A program made the position numbers and the translations under genes. A stretch of DNA of 60,000 nt. It comes from Symbiodinium natans. Its lineage: Eukaryota > Sar > Dinophyceae > Suessiales > Symbiodiniaceae. The stretch covers positions 761,501 to 821,500 of the forward strand of contig CAJNDS010002457.1 of NCBI GenBank assembly GCA_905221605.1, given 5' to 3'. Position 1 is the stretch's first letter; every line of letters begins with the position of its first letter. The notes below the pieces were generated by a model. The model did no database searches. It had not been told where the DNA came from and saw only the letters and a program-made list of their open reading frames with translations. Shown piece after piece: positions 51,879 to 60,000 of the stretch.

Positions 51879-52190
51879 GGGTGGAGGCACTGTGGCGACC
51901 AGTCCAGGTGGGCAAACTGGGCGGGGGAGGGGTTTAGGGTTTAGGGTTTAGGGCTCAGCCATTCTTCTCATTCTTGTCAAGGTCATAGCCTTAAGCTACG
52001 TCCAGTTCGACGTGCAACTCGCTGGCAAGGAGCTTGTGTGCAGAGCCCCTGTATACACGCCAAGAGACTGGCCAGATTTAGCAGCGCAACACGTAGCCGT
52101 CGGCATGCCATGCTGTCAGTGAGCCCCCTCCAGTAGTTTATTGCAAACAGGCGCCGGAAGCCGAAAAAACACCCTGGCACCTCAAACCCT
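51879..52190 (+). CDS. Exon series, unknown; one long terminal exon
   Basis: 51879-51908 (VEALWRPVQ, donor GTGGGC). 51959-52122 (GGCTCAG acceptor) is open for 53 codons: ILLILVKVIALSYVQFDVQL then AGKELVCRAPVYTPRDWPDL, stop TGA. 52151-52190 reads APEAEKTPWHLK. Confidence 0.5.
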
Positions 52191-52314
52191 AAACCCTAAA
52201 CCCTAAACCCTAAACCCTAAACCCTAAACCCGCAACATCCTCGTGTTGCATGTTTTGCTTGATGCCCGAAGCAAGGGGCCGAAACGAGCCGATCAAGCCA
52301 TCACCAAAGCCCCT

Positions 52315-52402
52315 AAACCCTCAGCTCGGGACGTTCCCCCTTAACAGGGATTATGAGAATTATGGACTTTTCGTGTAAGTGGGAACATCACAAACCCTCA
52401 GC
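52315..52402. mobile_element. Degenerate E2 with CCCTCAGC duplication
   Basis: CCCTCAGC, then TCGGGACGTTCCCC ... GGGAACATCACAA, then CCCTCAGC one base further. Confidence 0.6.
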
Positions 52403-52428
52403 CCTAATCCCTAAACCCTAAACCTCAG

Positions 52429-52540
52429 AAAATGCTTGAGGCTGGGCCGCGCTCTGCATGCGGCAGAGGAGCAGTCACAAAGACAGGCTGGGCGTCCAAC
52501 CACTCATCCGCCCGAAGGATCCAGGAACGGGAGTTCGGGG
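52429..52540 (+). CDS. Exon, unknown
   Basis: ACCTCAG acceptor, 37 codons (KMLEAGPRSACGRGAVTKTG then WASNHSSARRIQEREFG), donor GTTTAGGG. Confidence 0.5.
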
Positions 52541-52767
52541 GTTTAGGGTTTAGGGTTTAGCGTTTAGGATTTAGTGTTTAGGGTTTAGGGTTTAGGGTTC
52601 AGGGTTTAGGGTTTTGGTGGCGTTCACCCTAAACCCGAAGTAAACACTAAGCAGCAGAAACCCTAACTAAGGGTCCCGAGTTCAAGTTAAGGGAGCCACA
52701 CAGTAGTTACAACACAGGCCACATGCTGTTGCTACAAGGGGTTTAGGGTTTAGAGTTTCCTTTCAGT

Positions 52768-53060
52768 TGTGCTTGGACTCGGGGGGGAGAGATGACAGTC
52801 CTAAAGCCCTGAACCCCGAAGCCTTTCCAGTGGGACCGGAGTTGCCCAACCCGAAACCCTCTTGCCCCTAAGCCCCAAACCCTCCTGTTGCCCCGAAACT
52901 CCGAACCCAAACCCTCAACCCTAAACCCTAAACCCTAAACCCCATATCAACGCCTTTGGAAGCTGAGCCTTGGGTGCTGGAGGCCGTCCTCGCGGCGTTG
53001 ATTCGGGCGGTGCACAGTGGCTGGGCAGCAGACGCTTTGTTTTCTTCGCCTGCCCCCTAA
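52768..53060 (+). CDS. Two possible exons, unknown
   Basis: 52768-52876 reads LCLDSGGRDDSPKALNPEAF. 52963-53060 (TTGGAAG acceptor) reads EPWVLEAVLAALIRAVHSGW then AADALFSSPAP, stop TAA. Confidence 0.4.
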
Positions 53061-53109
53061 ACCCTAAACCCTAAACCCTAAACCCTAAACCGTGGCGCTT
53101 GCACTAACA

Positions 53110-53201
53110 GTCCTTAATTTCTTAATAGTAGGGATTATCGTACACCCCCCCCCCCCCCCCCTGAGATAATCCCTGCTAGGGATTGTTAGGAACATCCCAA
53201 C
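53110..53201. mobile_element. E2 fragment with poly-C tract
   Basis: CACTAACAGTCCTTAAT ... C20 ... GGGATTGTTAGGAACATCCCAA; the left end is missing. Confidence 0.5.
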
Positions 53202-53262
53202 TGAACACAAAAAGTCCAAAACCCTAAGCCCTAAACTAACCGGGTTTAGGGGACGCTCCCAG

Positions 53263-53334
53263 TTTAGGGTGGAGGTTGAGGAGACATTTGTTCGGGCTCT
53301 AGTGCTGGGATTTAAGGGTTTTCGGCGGCCGTGA
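53263..53334 (+). CDS. Possible terminal exon, unknown
   Basis: CTCCCAG acceptor, FRVEVEETFVRALVLGFKGF, stop TGA. Confidence 0.35.
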   Translation, partial: FRVEVEETFVRALVLGFKGFRRP

Positions 53335-53375
53335 AACCCTGAACCCTAAACCTGCCGGCAAACAAATCCTTGAAC

Positions 53376-53483
53376 CCTGAACCTTGGCATGTTCCCCCTT
53401 ATACTAGCAGTCCGTGACTACAATAGGGGGTACTATACTCCCTACGAAGGACTGTTAGTAGGGGGAACATCCCAACCTGAACC
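53376..53483. mobile_element. E2 element with perfect 8-bp duplication CCTGAACC
   Basis: TIR TTGGCATGTTCCCC ... GGGGAACATCCCAA at 53384-53475, flanked by CCTGAACC on both sides. Confidence 0.85.
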
Positions 53484-53490
53484 CTGCAAG

Positions 53491-54063
53491 CTAGAGATGG
53501 ACTGCTCTTCCCTTCAGTATTTGTTCCGAACCTCAGCAAATAGGCCCAAAACCATTGAAACCCTAGGACGTTTATGAGTAGGGACATCAGCATATGAGTA
53601 TCCCAAAGAAGCTTCTACTGCTTCTTGAACTTAAAGTTGTCAAAGCTACACATCTAGAACCCAGGGTAGGCCCTCTCGTCCCCTTTTTCAGGCTTAGGAA
53701 ACAAAAAACGGCACCCTTTTTTCCTAGCCCTAAACCTTAAATCGTAAACCCTAAACCCCCCAAATTGGATCATGAGCCTGCGTGTAAAAGAAGCCCAGGC
53801 CTTGTGGGAAGCGTCGACTTAACTGGGCCTGGAAGGCTGTTGAGCCGATGTATGCTGCATGGCTTGAATAGGGTTTGAAGGGGGGTTTAGGGTTTAGGGT
53901 TTAGGGTTTACCTTCCTACGAGTAGCTCAAGTAGCCGGGCTCTTGGTGCCATGAAAGCATTCCTGCATCTTCAGTAAAGGATGCCTGTGAAGTCCTGATG
54001 TGCTTGCCTTCAAAATTGCGTTTAGTGCCGGTCGCGTTCTTCAACACGCGTCGCGACGCCTAA
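53491..54063 (+). CDS. Several possible exons, unknown
   Basis: 53491-53577 (CTGCAAG acceptor) reads LEMDCSSLQYLFRTSANRPK to TGA. 53780-53875 reads PACKRSPGLVGSVDLTGPGR. 53935-54063 (AAGTAG acceptor) reads PGSWCHESIPASSVKDACEV then LMCLPSKLRLVPVAFFNTRR to TAA. Confidence 0.45.
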
Positions 54064-54191
54064 AAAACCGATGACGAGATAACCGATCCTCGATGTGCTA
54101 CGCTCTGCAGCCTAAAAGTACAAAGAACTAAAGCCACAAACCCAAGGGCAACCCAAAACCGAAACCTAAAAACCCTGCACAGCAGTGCAAG

Positions 54192-54498
54192 ACGCGCAAA
54201 TCCAAGGGCATTGGACTTCATGCGCCTTGGTTTTCGCTTCATCGCGCCTTTCGGGCGGAAGCTGATCGAGGCTTTGGACAGGGAACGTTTCTCTTGTGGT
54301 TCTTCACGTCGTGTGTGAGGAATTCGCAGTCATTTGTACAAGGAGCATTAGTAGTTGCAACCAGTCCAAGTCATGGGGTTATAACCCTGAACCCTAAACC
54401 CTAAACCCTAAACCCTCACAGTTATAGCGACTCACGTACTGATGTGCGGTCATGAATTCATGAAGCTTAACTTCCTGAGAACCTTGCGGCCTGAACCG
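54192..54498 (+). CDS. Two exons, unknown
   Basis: 54192-54318 (GTGCAAG acceptor) reads RANPRALDFMRLGFRFIAPF then GRKLIEALDRERFSCGSS. 54428-54498 (GTTATAG acceptor) reads THVLMCGHEFMKLNFLRTLR and ends at GTTTAGGG. Confidence 0.45.
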
Positions 54499-54515
54499 GT
54501 TTAGGGTGTGTAGGG

Positions 54516-54607
54516 TTGGGATGTTCCCCCTTATACTAATAGTCCTTAACTGGGATTATAATTTAAATAGGGGGTACTATAGTCCCTAATAAGGGGAACA
54601 TCCCAAG
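54516..54607. mobile_element. E2 element upstream of an exon
   Basis: TTGGGATGTTCCCCC ... GGGGAACATCCCAAG; the final AAG is the acceptor of the exon at 54608. Flanks GTGTAGGG/GTCTAGCG are a 6/8 duplication. Confidence 0.7.
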
Positions 54608-54761
54608 TCTAGCGCTCTCAGGCTGTTTTGTAAAGATCGCGGTGCCGCCGCAGGACTGCCACGTCAGCGAGACGGCCAAGTTGCTGAGACTGCTCTGTCG
54701 TACCTTCTGCTGGCTGCTGATGCATGCACCCAGTCGAAACGAAAGTCTGCGGACCAAGTAG
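54608..54761 (+). CDS. Terminal exon after an E2 element, unknown
   Basis: 50 codons from the E2 edge: LALSGCFVKIAVPPQDCHVS then ETAKLLRLLCRTFCWLLMHA, stop TAG. Confidence 0.55.
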
Positions 54762-54886
54762 CCGAACACCAAATCACATCCCTAAAGCCGAAGCCAAACT
54801 ACATTCCTATGTATACCCGAAATCCAAAACACCAAATCACATCCCTTGGCCCGAAACACCAAAACCTAAACCCTGAACCATCGAAG

Positions 54887-55137
54887 AACGCCAGCTGCGG
54901 CTGAGGCAGAGTTTGATGGCAGCATGTTCCTGAGCGACTCCCTCAAGCCGGCCTCATGGCCATGTATGTCTTCCAGGGTTTAGGGTTTAGGGTTTCCCAA
55001 ATATGGCTGTGTAACTCTTAAACAGGATTCGATAGGGTGCCTACGTCCCCAACTCCCTACTTTGAAGAAGGCTTATGGGCCAAGTGAGGTAGCAGCCGAG
55101 TGGCTCATGCGGGCCAACAAGAAGCCCGACACGCAAA
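54887..55137 (+). CDS. Two exons, unknown
   Basis: 54887-54977 (TCGAAG acceptor) reads TPAAAEAEFDGSMFLSDSLK and ends at GTTTAGGG. 55096-55137 (GTAGCAG acceptor) reads EWLMRANKKPDTQ with a GTAAGA donor. Confidence 0.5.
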
Positions 55138-55487
55138 GTAAGACTCCTGGCAGCATTTTGGGGGGGTGTGGGGAGTGACGGAGTTGCAATATTAGTCATC
55201 AATATAATAAATTGCAACAAGTTGGGGGTGTGGGGAGTGGCGGCTACAAGTCTTGCAGCATTTCTTGGTCTGAGACAGGGTTTGTTTTGCAGTCATTGGT
55301 GAGTGTATATCGGGTTCCTTGTAAATATCGGTGAGCGAATATAGTGCGTGTGTTTTTGGGATATAAGTCTTAAGGGTCCATGTCATACTTGGGCCCCACA
55401 GTCCCGATATGGCAAGTTCTTTGAGGTCCCCAATATTCTCTGCTGAGGTTTCTCGACCCTTAGGGTAAGAATCGAAGAAGGAACCCT

Positions 55488-55610
55488 AGAAGAAGGGCCC
55501 CCCCCCCCTAGCGACACGTAGAGCTATAAGGACCCTAAACTGGGCCATAAGGATTTTGGGTTAGCTTATAAGTCCCATAACCATAGTATAGTAAGCGGGC
55601 CCCTCCTTAA
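55488..55610. mobile_element. E1 element
   Basis: CTAGAAGAAGGGCCCCCC ... GCGGGCCCCTCCTTAAG. Confidence 0.6.
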
Positions 55611-55611
55611 G

Positions 55612-55975
55612 CCCGGATGTCCTTCAACTGCCGCAAGGACGCTGATGGCTTTGGCGATCCTGGCGGCCAACTGCGGCGTGGGAACGGGCCCCACAGGCGC
55701 CACAAACCCTAAACCATAAACCCTGCTAGGCAGCTGGCAAAAAGCCCAAACCCTAAGCTGAACCCTAGACCCTAAACCTCAAAACCCCTAGACCCCAAAC
55801 CTACAAACCCCTAAAACCCTAAACCCTAAACCCTATACCCTAAACCCTAAACCCTAAACCCTAAACCCTGCAGCTGCCCTCGAAACCGTAAGCTCCGGAG
55901 AGCGCAGGCGCACAGCTCCACGATGCGGTGGAGCGCCTGTCGCGCGACAGCTACCTCGACTTGGAGGCCTGCTTA
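55612..55975 (+). CDS. Two GC-rich exons, frame uncertain
   Basis: 55612-55710 (CTTAAG acceptor) reads RMSFNCRKDADGFGDPGGQL or PGCPSTAARTLMALAILAAN. 55867-55975 reads AQLHDAVERLSRDSYLDLEA in one of three open frames. A degenerate CCCTAAA array lies between. Confidence 0.4.
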
Positions 55976-56115
55976 GGGTATAGGATTTAGGATTTAGGGT
56001 TTAGGGTTTAGGGTTTAGGGTTTAGGGTTTAGGGTTTAGGGTTTAGGGTTCCACAGCTGATTGGAGAGAGCTCCGGGTTCAAAAAAAAAGGGTTCAATGT
56101 TCAGGGTTGTTGCAG

Positions 56116-56294
56116 GACAACATACCTGGCATGACACGAATCGGATGTATCATCTGCCAGTGTGCTTTAGACTTTTCCGGTTTAGGGTTTAGGGTTTAGG
56201 GTTTCTGTCCTGGCCTTGAGAACGCTGCAGCTGAGGTGGAGCTGCACAGCCCCTTGGCATATCTCAAGCCGGGATGTGATTTGTTTTTCAAAGG
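56116..56294 (+). CDS. Exon pair joined by a telomere-repeat intron
   Basis: 56116-56179 (GTTGCAG acceptor) reads DNIPGMTRIGCIICQCALDF. 56231-56294 reads AEVELHSPLAYLKPGCDLFF. The 51-nt intron begins GTTTAGGGTTTAGGG and ends GCTGCAG; phases join (G + CT). The next donor at 56295 is again GTTTAGGG. Two CxxC-like pairs, family unknown. Confidence 0.6.
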
Positions 56295-56371
56295 GTTTAG
56301 GGTTTAGGGTTTAGGGTTTAGGGTTTAGGGTTGTTGTGTTAGGGGTCCTTTAAAGGTTTTGGGGCTAGAAG

Positions 56372-56494
56372 GCGGGGGAGGAGGCCTTCTTATGGGAAGT
56401 CTCAGCTTGTGCAGTAGCTGATTTCTTGCGCATGTTCCCAAAGAATCCCACAGAGGGGGAGTGCTCACAACACCCGACAAAACAGGCACTTGCT
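56372..56494 (+). CDS. Exon ending at an E13 element, unknown
   Basis: TAGAAG acceptor, 41 codons (AGEEAFLWEVSACAVADFLR then MFPKNPTEGECSQHPTKQAL); donor GTTCTTAGC is the E13 left end (56490-56580). Confidence 0.55.
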
Positions 56495-56577
56495 GGTTCT
56501 TAGCAGGGGATGCCCCTAGATAACCCTTGTGGGGGTGACATCGGGTACCTAGTTCCCAAAAATCGCTACTAAGAGCC

Positions 56578-56702
56578 CGTACAAGGAGGGGCCGCCCTTG
56601 CTTAAATATAGCTAAGGCACAAACAACCGAAGATAGGATCCTCGTAAAGCAATGGAGGGTCCTTGTAACTCCACTTCTAACTTGAAAGCCCCTCCTTGTA
56701 TA
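56578..56702. mobile_element. E1 element
   Basis: GTACAAGGAGGGGCCGCCC ... AAGCCCCTCCTTGTATA. Confidence 0.6.
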
Positions 56703-56975
56703 CCCTATACTGCTCCCTGTTAAAGTATATGGACTATAATCGCTTGTAAACTATAACTCGGGGGCCCCTTCACCCTAAACCCAAATGTTCTCGTTGCATT
56801 CACATTCCTCGGTCTCAACGTGTTGTGGCTCAGGGTTTTTAGGGAGTCCAGGGTTCTTAGGGCTTGGGGGTTTAGTTAGAGTTCTTTTGCAGGGTTTAAG
56901 GTTCTTAGGGTGGGTTCGTAGGGTTTAGGGTGAAGGGCTACAACCCATTTTTTGACCACGGTGCCTGGCATGCAG

Positions 56976-57261
56976 CGTCTGAACTCTACTAGCCCAGGGT
57001 GGCCGTCCTACACGCAGCAAGGAGTCGACAGCTTCGGTGCTCTCGGCTGCAGATGCACAGGGCTGCTTGGAGGTTCCAGCGTATTAGGAAACCCCCAAGC
57101 GTGACTGTACTATACTGTACTTATAAGCCCCCTAAGCCCTAAGTAGCTTAGACGTGCAGTGATACTTGGGGTTATAAGTACCCTTGAACCTCCAGGTATG
57201 GGGTGAGTCGCCAGAGTCTATGTGGGCAGTTCTCTATATGATGGCCCCCCCACTTATCCAG
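56976..57261 (+). CDS. Exon pair around an E5 element, unknown
   Basis: 56976-57072 (GGCATGCAG acceptor) reads RLNSTSPGWPSYTQQGVDSF then GALGCRCTGLLG. 57208-57261 joins in phase as ARVYVGSSLYDGPPTYPG, donor GTACCC. A longer alternative frame is open from 57198 to 57435. Confidence 0.5.
57065..57196. mobile_element. E5 TIR element
   Basis: CTTGGAGGTTCCAGCGTATT ... ATAAGTACCCTTGAACCTCCAG. Confidence 0.55.
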
Positions 57262-57632
57262 GTACCCAAAAACACAGGGCTCCGTACTCCCATCCTCACA
57301 AGGAACCGCCAGTTTGAGGACGGCACATGTACTAATCTTGAGTTCGTCAGCTGCCTTTGCTTCTCGAGTTGTATGTCTACTTTTTTTGAACGCAATCCTT
57401 GCCCTCTGGTCGTTGAACAAATGATGAACAATAAATGTATACAGTATGATGATATATATATATATATATATACAATTCCATTATATTTGTGTATACACAT
57501 TGCGTCGTAGATCTCTTGCAGGTTCATGGCCAGTTAGAAGTAGGGCTGCAAGCACCCAAAACCAGGTGACCATTAGTTATAACTGAAAGGGTCTAGGGGT
57601 TCAGGGTTTAGGGTTTACCTGGTCAAGGTTAA

Positions 57633-57704
57633 TTCTAGGGGATTCTGGTATACTATCCCAAAAAGGTACTACATAGCAGCCTTTGGGTAGGGTTTAGGGT
57701 TTCC
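57633..57704. mobile_element. E9 element
   Basis: ATTCTAGGGGATTCTGGTAT ... GGTACTACATAGCAGCCTTT. Confidence 0.5.
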
Positions 57705-57707
57705 AAG

Positions 57708-57805
57708 TAGTCTCCGACAAGGCCACCTGGGATACTTTGTGAGCCCGGCCGCCTCGCCGGACCAACGCTTGGAGATCGACAGTGAGGACTTCAGGGCGGC
57801 TGAGG
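57708..57805 (+). CDS. Exon, unknown
   Basis: TTCCAAG acceptor, SLRQGHLGYFVSPAASPDQR then LEIDSEDFRAAEG, donor GTTTAGGG. Confidence 0.5.
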
Positions 57806-58015
57806 GTTTAGGGTTTGGGGTTTAGGGATAGGGTTTGGGGTTTAGGGTTTGGGGTTTAGGGTTTAGGGGCTAGGAGGCCAAGGGGCAACCTACATGTCGA
57901 GATGAGCCAAACAATGCCGCAGAGATGAAAGACAGAAAAGGTTGGCTGCATTAGACCAGAGTTAGTGGACTTCTTTCTTGTGTCTTGTGGTGCTGTCTTG
58001 GCTGGGTAGGCTCAG

Positions 58016-58105
58016 AAGCGAAATTTCAAGCAGTACCCAGAAGTGGAACGTGTGGTGATCAATATCCACACGTCCCCTGGGCGTGGCTCCCGGCTGATTG
58101 GATAG
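58016..58105 (+). CDS. Possible terminal exon, unknown
   Basis: GGCTCAG acceptor; KRNFKQYPEVERVVINIHTS then PGRGSRLIG, stop TAG. Confidence 0.5.
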   Translation, partial: KRNFKQYPEVERVVINIHTSPGRGSRLIG

Positions 58106-58198
58106 AGCCGGGTTTAAAAAGGGTATCCGAGGGACCAAAATGCTCGTGAGGATTAGGAGAGTGTCGTGATTGTTGTTATTGCTGCTTTCAGTACATCA

Positions 58199-58298
58199 CC
58201 CTAAGGGTCCATGTACCTTATTACTATACACTCGGGCCCCAAAGTCCAAATGTAGCAAGTACTTTCACGCCCAAGTATGCCCTATTTCTGTGCATAGA
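58199..58298. mobile_element. E4 element
   Basis: CTAAGGGTCCATGTACCTTA ... GGGCCCCAAAGTCC ... GTGCATAGACCCTTAG. Confidence 0.65.
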
Positions 58299-58371
58299 CC
58301 CTTAGTGAAACCCTAAACCCTAAACGGTTCCCCCCAAAACACCATGACTTTTGTATTGGGGGGCCTGCCAG

Positions 58372-58453
58372 GACGAAGATTGGCCCGGCAACATAGGTGT
58401 CGAATGGCACCTCGAGGTCGGACATGGTTCGCAGCCTTCCTGGGTATTACAGG
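58372..58453 (+). CDS. Exon, unknown
   Basis: CTGCCAG acceptor, DEDWPGNIGVEWHLEVGHGS then QPSWVLQ, ending at GTTTAGGG. Confidence 0.5.
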
Positions 58454-58503
58454 GTTTAGGGTTAAGGGTGAAGGGTATTACAGGGTTTAGAGAGACCTGC
58501 ATA

Positions 58504-58604
58504 CTGAGTAGCTGAGTGAGTACACTTCACACTTTTGGGACATTACAATCCCTATAGAACTGAAAGTGTACACTTGTTTAGGGCTTATGAACTCAGTAAC
58601 TAAG
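58504..58604. mobile_element. E3 element
   Basis: CTGAGTAGCTGAGTGAGTAC ... AACTCAGTAACTAAG. Confidence 0.65.
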
Positions 58605-58905
58605 AATATGAATATGGGTTAGGTCAGTGAAGTTGTGTGGTTTCTCCCAAATGATGAACCCTAGCATTCCCAGGGCTATTGGGGCTTGCGTTGTTTTTCC
58701 TGATTCTGGGGAGTTAGTCCCAACACTGTTCGTAGTATACGAGAGAGTCTGGGGTACCGCTACCGCTAAGATAATACAATGGAGACCCCCAAAAGGTCCC
58801 GTAACCCTAAACCCTAAAGTCTAAACCCAAACCCTAAACCCTAAACCTTAAACCCTAAACCCTAAACCCTAAACCCACCCCACCCCGCACCTGGTGTGCT
58901 CTCAG

Positions 58906-58982
58906 CGCTCTGCATGCAGCTTCCACGCGCCACCCCGTGCGAGGGACGCCCCTTGTGGTCTACATGAGCCCTCAAAGGCTTT
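58906..58982 (+). CDS. Exon before a microsatellite, unknown
   Basis: CTCTCAG acceptor, RSACSFHAPPRARDAPCGLH then EPSKAL, donor GTGGTC. Confidence 0.4.
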
Positions 58983-58995
58983 GTGGTCCATATGT

Positions 58996-59142
58996 AATGT
59001 AATGTCATGTAATGGAATGTAAGTGTAGTGTAATGTAATGTAAAGTAAAGTAAAGTCATGTAATGTAATGGAATGTAATGTAATGGAATGTAATGTAATG
59101 TAATGTAATGTATATAAACAGATACATAAATACATGAATAAG

Positions 59143-59182
<40 letters not shown>
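58996..59182. repeat. (TAATG)n pentamer and (TA)n tract
   Basis: TAATG/GAATG units, then a long TA run. The Thr/Leu/His-rich minus frames here are artefacts. Confidence 0.95.
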
Positions 59183-59183
<1 letters not shown>

Positions 59184-59313
59184 GTATTTGTATATAATAT
59201 ACAAACATATTTCTAATACACACACACACACTTGCTTTGTCCGGGATTAGAATTGGCATGGGTTGTTCTCCCATGTTTTAAGGTACAAGTGGCCATGGCC
59301 TAGGCAGGCTGGT

Positions 59314-59508
59314 ATCGGAGTCCGGCAGTGCGGACTTTCGGGACTCCCCTCAAACATAGTCAAACCCTACCCTAACCCGTTTGCCCAAAAGGTTGTTACC
59401 AAAGAAACCGCTTCGTTTGAAGACCCCTTGATGGTTTTTGGGGGCTCCCAGATATACAAACTGAAAAGCCTCAACCCTACAACCTTACAACCCTCAACCC
59501 TGCTATGA
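59314..59508 (+). CDS. Long exon, unknown
   Basis: TAGGCAG acceptor and more than 60 open codons: AGIGVRQCGLSGLPSNIVKP, then KVVTKETASFEDPLMVFGGS. Donor unclear; the last part is degenerate CCCTAA. Confidence 0.45.
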   Translation: MGVRQCGLSGLPSNIVKPYPNPFAQKVVTKETASFEDPLMVFGGSQIYKLKSLNPTTLQPSTLL

Positions 59509-59552
59509 CCCTATAACCCTACATGTAGCCCTCTAACCACCTCCATCTCCAG

Positions 59553-59970
59553 GGCGCCACCCCGCCACCGCCAGCAGAGGGTCACCCCTGCGCCGAGTGC
59601 GGCACGCAGACGGCGGAGGGCCAGTACGGGGAAGGCGGCAGCGCAGCATAGCGATGGTTTAGAGTTCAGGGTTTTTGGGGTGTAGGGTTTAGGAGGGTTC
59701 AAGGGTCGTGAACAGGCCTGGAAAGAGTGGCGAATGTGAGTCTCTCAGCATTTGCTGTCGCTTCCTTGCGCAGAGCATACATATGGGATCTTGGGGCACA
59801 TGATGCAACATGAGACTAAACCCTAAACCCTAAACCCTTCATGCCTTGATATCGTTCCGGGCGACCGCGTCATGCTGCAGGCTATTTCGATGGACTCTGG
59901 TACTGCAACCACTGCTGGGACATGTGGCAAGATGCTCCGCCCGAGGCTGCTTCTGGGCTGCTGATATCCG
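59553..59970 (+). CDS. Cys-rich zinc-binding motif protein (2 exons, partial)
   Basis: 59553-59634 (ATCTCCAG acceptor) reads GATPPPPAEGHPCAECGTQT then AEGQYGE. 59881 to about 59970 (GCTGCAG acceptor) reads YFDGLWYCNHCWDMWQDAPP. They join in phase through a GC donor, giving CxxCG...G.WYCxxCW, a four-Cys zinc-binding (treble-clef-like) pattern. Role unknown. A TTTAGGG-type and a CCCTAAA block lie in the intron. Confidence 0.6.
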
Positions 59971-60000
59971 GGCATTTCCCAAAATAGGGGTACCCCAAAT

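Noticed and set aside
58862-59274. Leu/Thr/His and Tyr/Ile-rich minus frames
   Set aside because: Products of (TAATG)n and (TA)n repeats.
1-60000. Window as a chromosome end
   Set aside because: TTTAGGG blocks occur in both orientations every few hundred bases between exons, with no terminal run at either edge, so they are interstitial.
1-60000. Spliced-leader gene, tRNA, rRNA, snRNA or CRISPR
   Set aside because: I looked for the conserved dinoflagellate spliced-leader core, tRNA box-like pairs and regular spacer arrays by eye and saw none I could support; tandem telomere units have no spacers.

Overview
The window looks like nuclear DNA of a dinoflagellate. The reasons are very short exons (30-160 nt) separated by repeat-rich introns, splice donors that include GC and GA as well as GT, a TTTAGGG/CCCTAAA heptamer (the plant/dinoflagellate-type telomere repeat) scattered through the whole 60 kb in both orientations, and dozens of short elements with terminal inverted repeats (TIRs) that resemble introners. 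Almost every convincing exon is on the + strand, as in the unidirectional gene clusters of dinoflagellates. There is no bacterial-type gene layout, and I recognised no rRNA, tRNA or CRISPR array.

Only parts of four genes can be identified. (1) 257-3386: the C-terminal EF-hand part of a calcium-dependent protein kinase, five exons, ending at a stop codon. (2) about 25088-26248: the C-terminal part of an exostosin-like (GT47) glycosyltransferase, four exons. (3) about 31142-41500: a D-isomer-specific 2-hydroxyacid dehydrogenase of at least 12 small exons; order and most reading phases fit the family from N-terminal substrate-binding part through the Rossmann fold to the LDVYE segment. (4) 59553-end: a Cys-rich zinc-binding motif split by an intron. 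All other coding entries are single exons or exon pairs chosen from an open frame, an AG acceptor, a plausible donor and protein-like composition. Their gene membership and function are unknown, and many frames are ambiguous.

The remaining sequence is intronic or intergenic and is built from three materials. First, TTTAGGG/CCCTAAA arrays of 2 to about 30 units. Second, non-autonomous TIR elements, called here E1-E19, 0.07-0.25 kb long and some nested. The main ones are E1 (TIR CTACAAGGAGGGGCCCC), E2 (TTGGGATGTTCCCC, 8-bp target duplications), E3 (CTTAGTTGCTGAGTTCA), E4 (AAGGGTCCATGTACCTA), E5 (CTTGGAGGTTCATGGTAC), E6 (GTACTATAGGGGTCGGAA), E9 (GGTACTACATAGGAGCCT), E10 and E13 (TGGTTCTTAGTAGGGAATGA). 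Third, microsatellites, mainly (TA)n, (GA)n, (CTA)n and (TAATG)n.

The most interesting signal is the relation between the telomere-like arrays and splicing. In the genes anchored by homology, arrays just after an exon are mostly TTTAGGG and arrays just before the next exon are mostly CCCTAAA, so an intron can carry a TTTAGGG...CCCTAAA inverted repeat. Several donors appear to be the first GT of a GTTTAGGG array. One CDPK intron is a 43-nt CCCTAAA-rich unit. One array sits between two exact 19-bp copies of exon-edge sequence, and two arrays interrupt E2 elements at almost the same position. This suggests telomere-type repeats are being inserted into, and used as, intron sequence alongside TIR introners.
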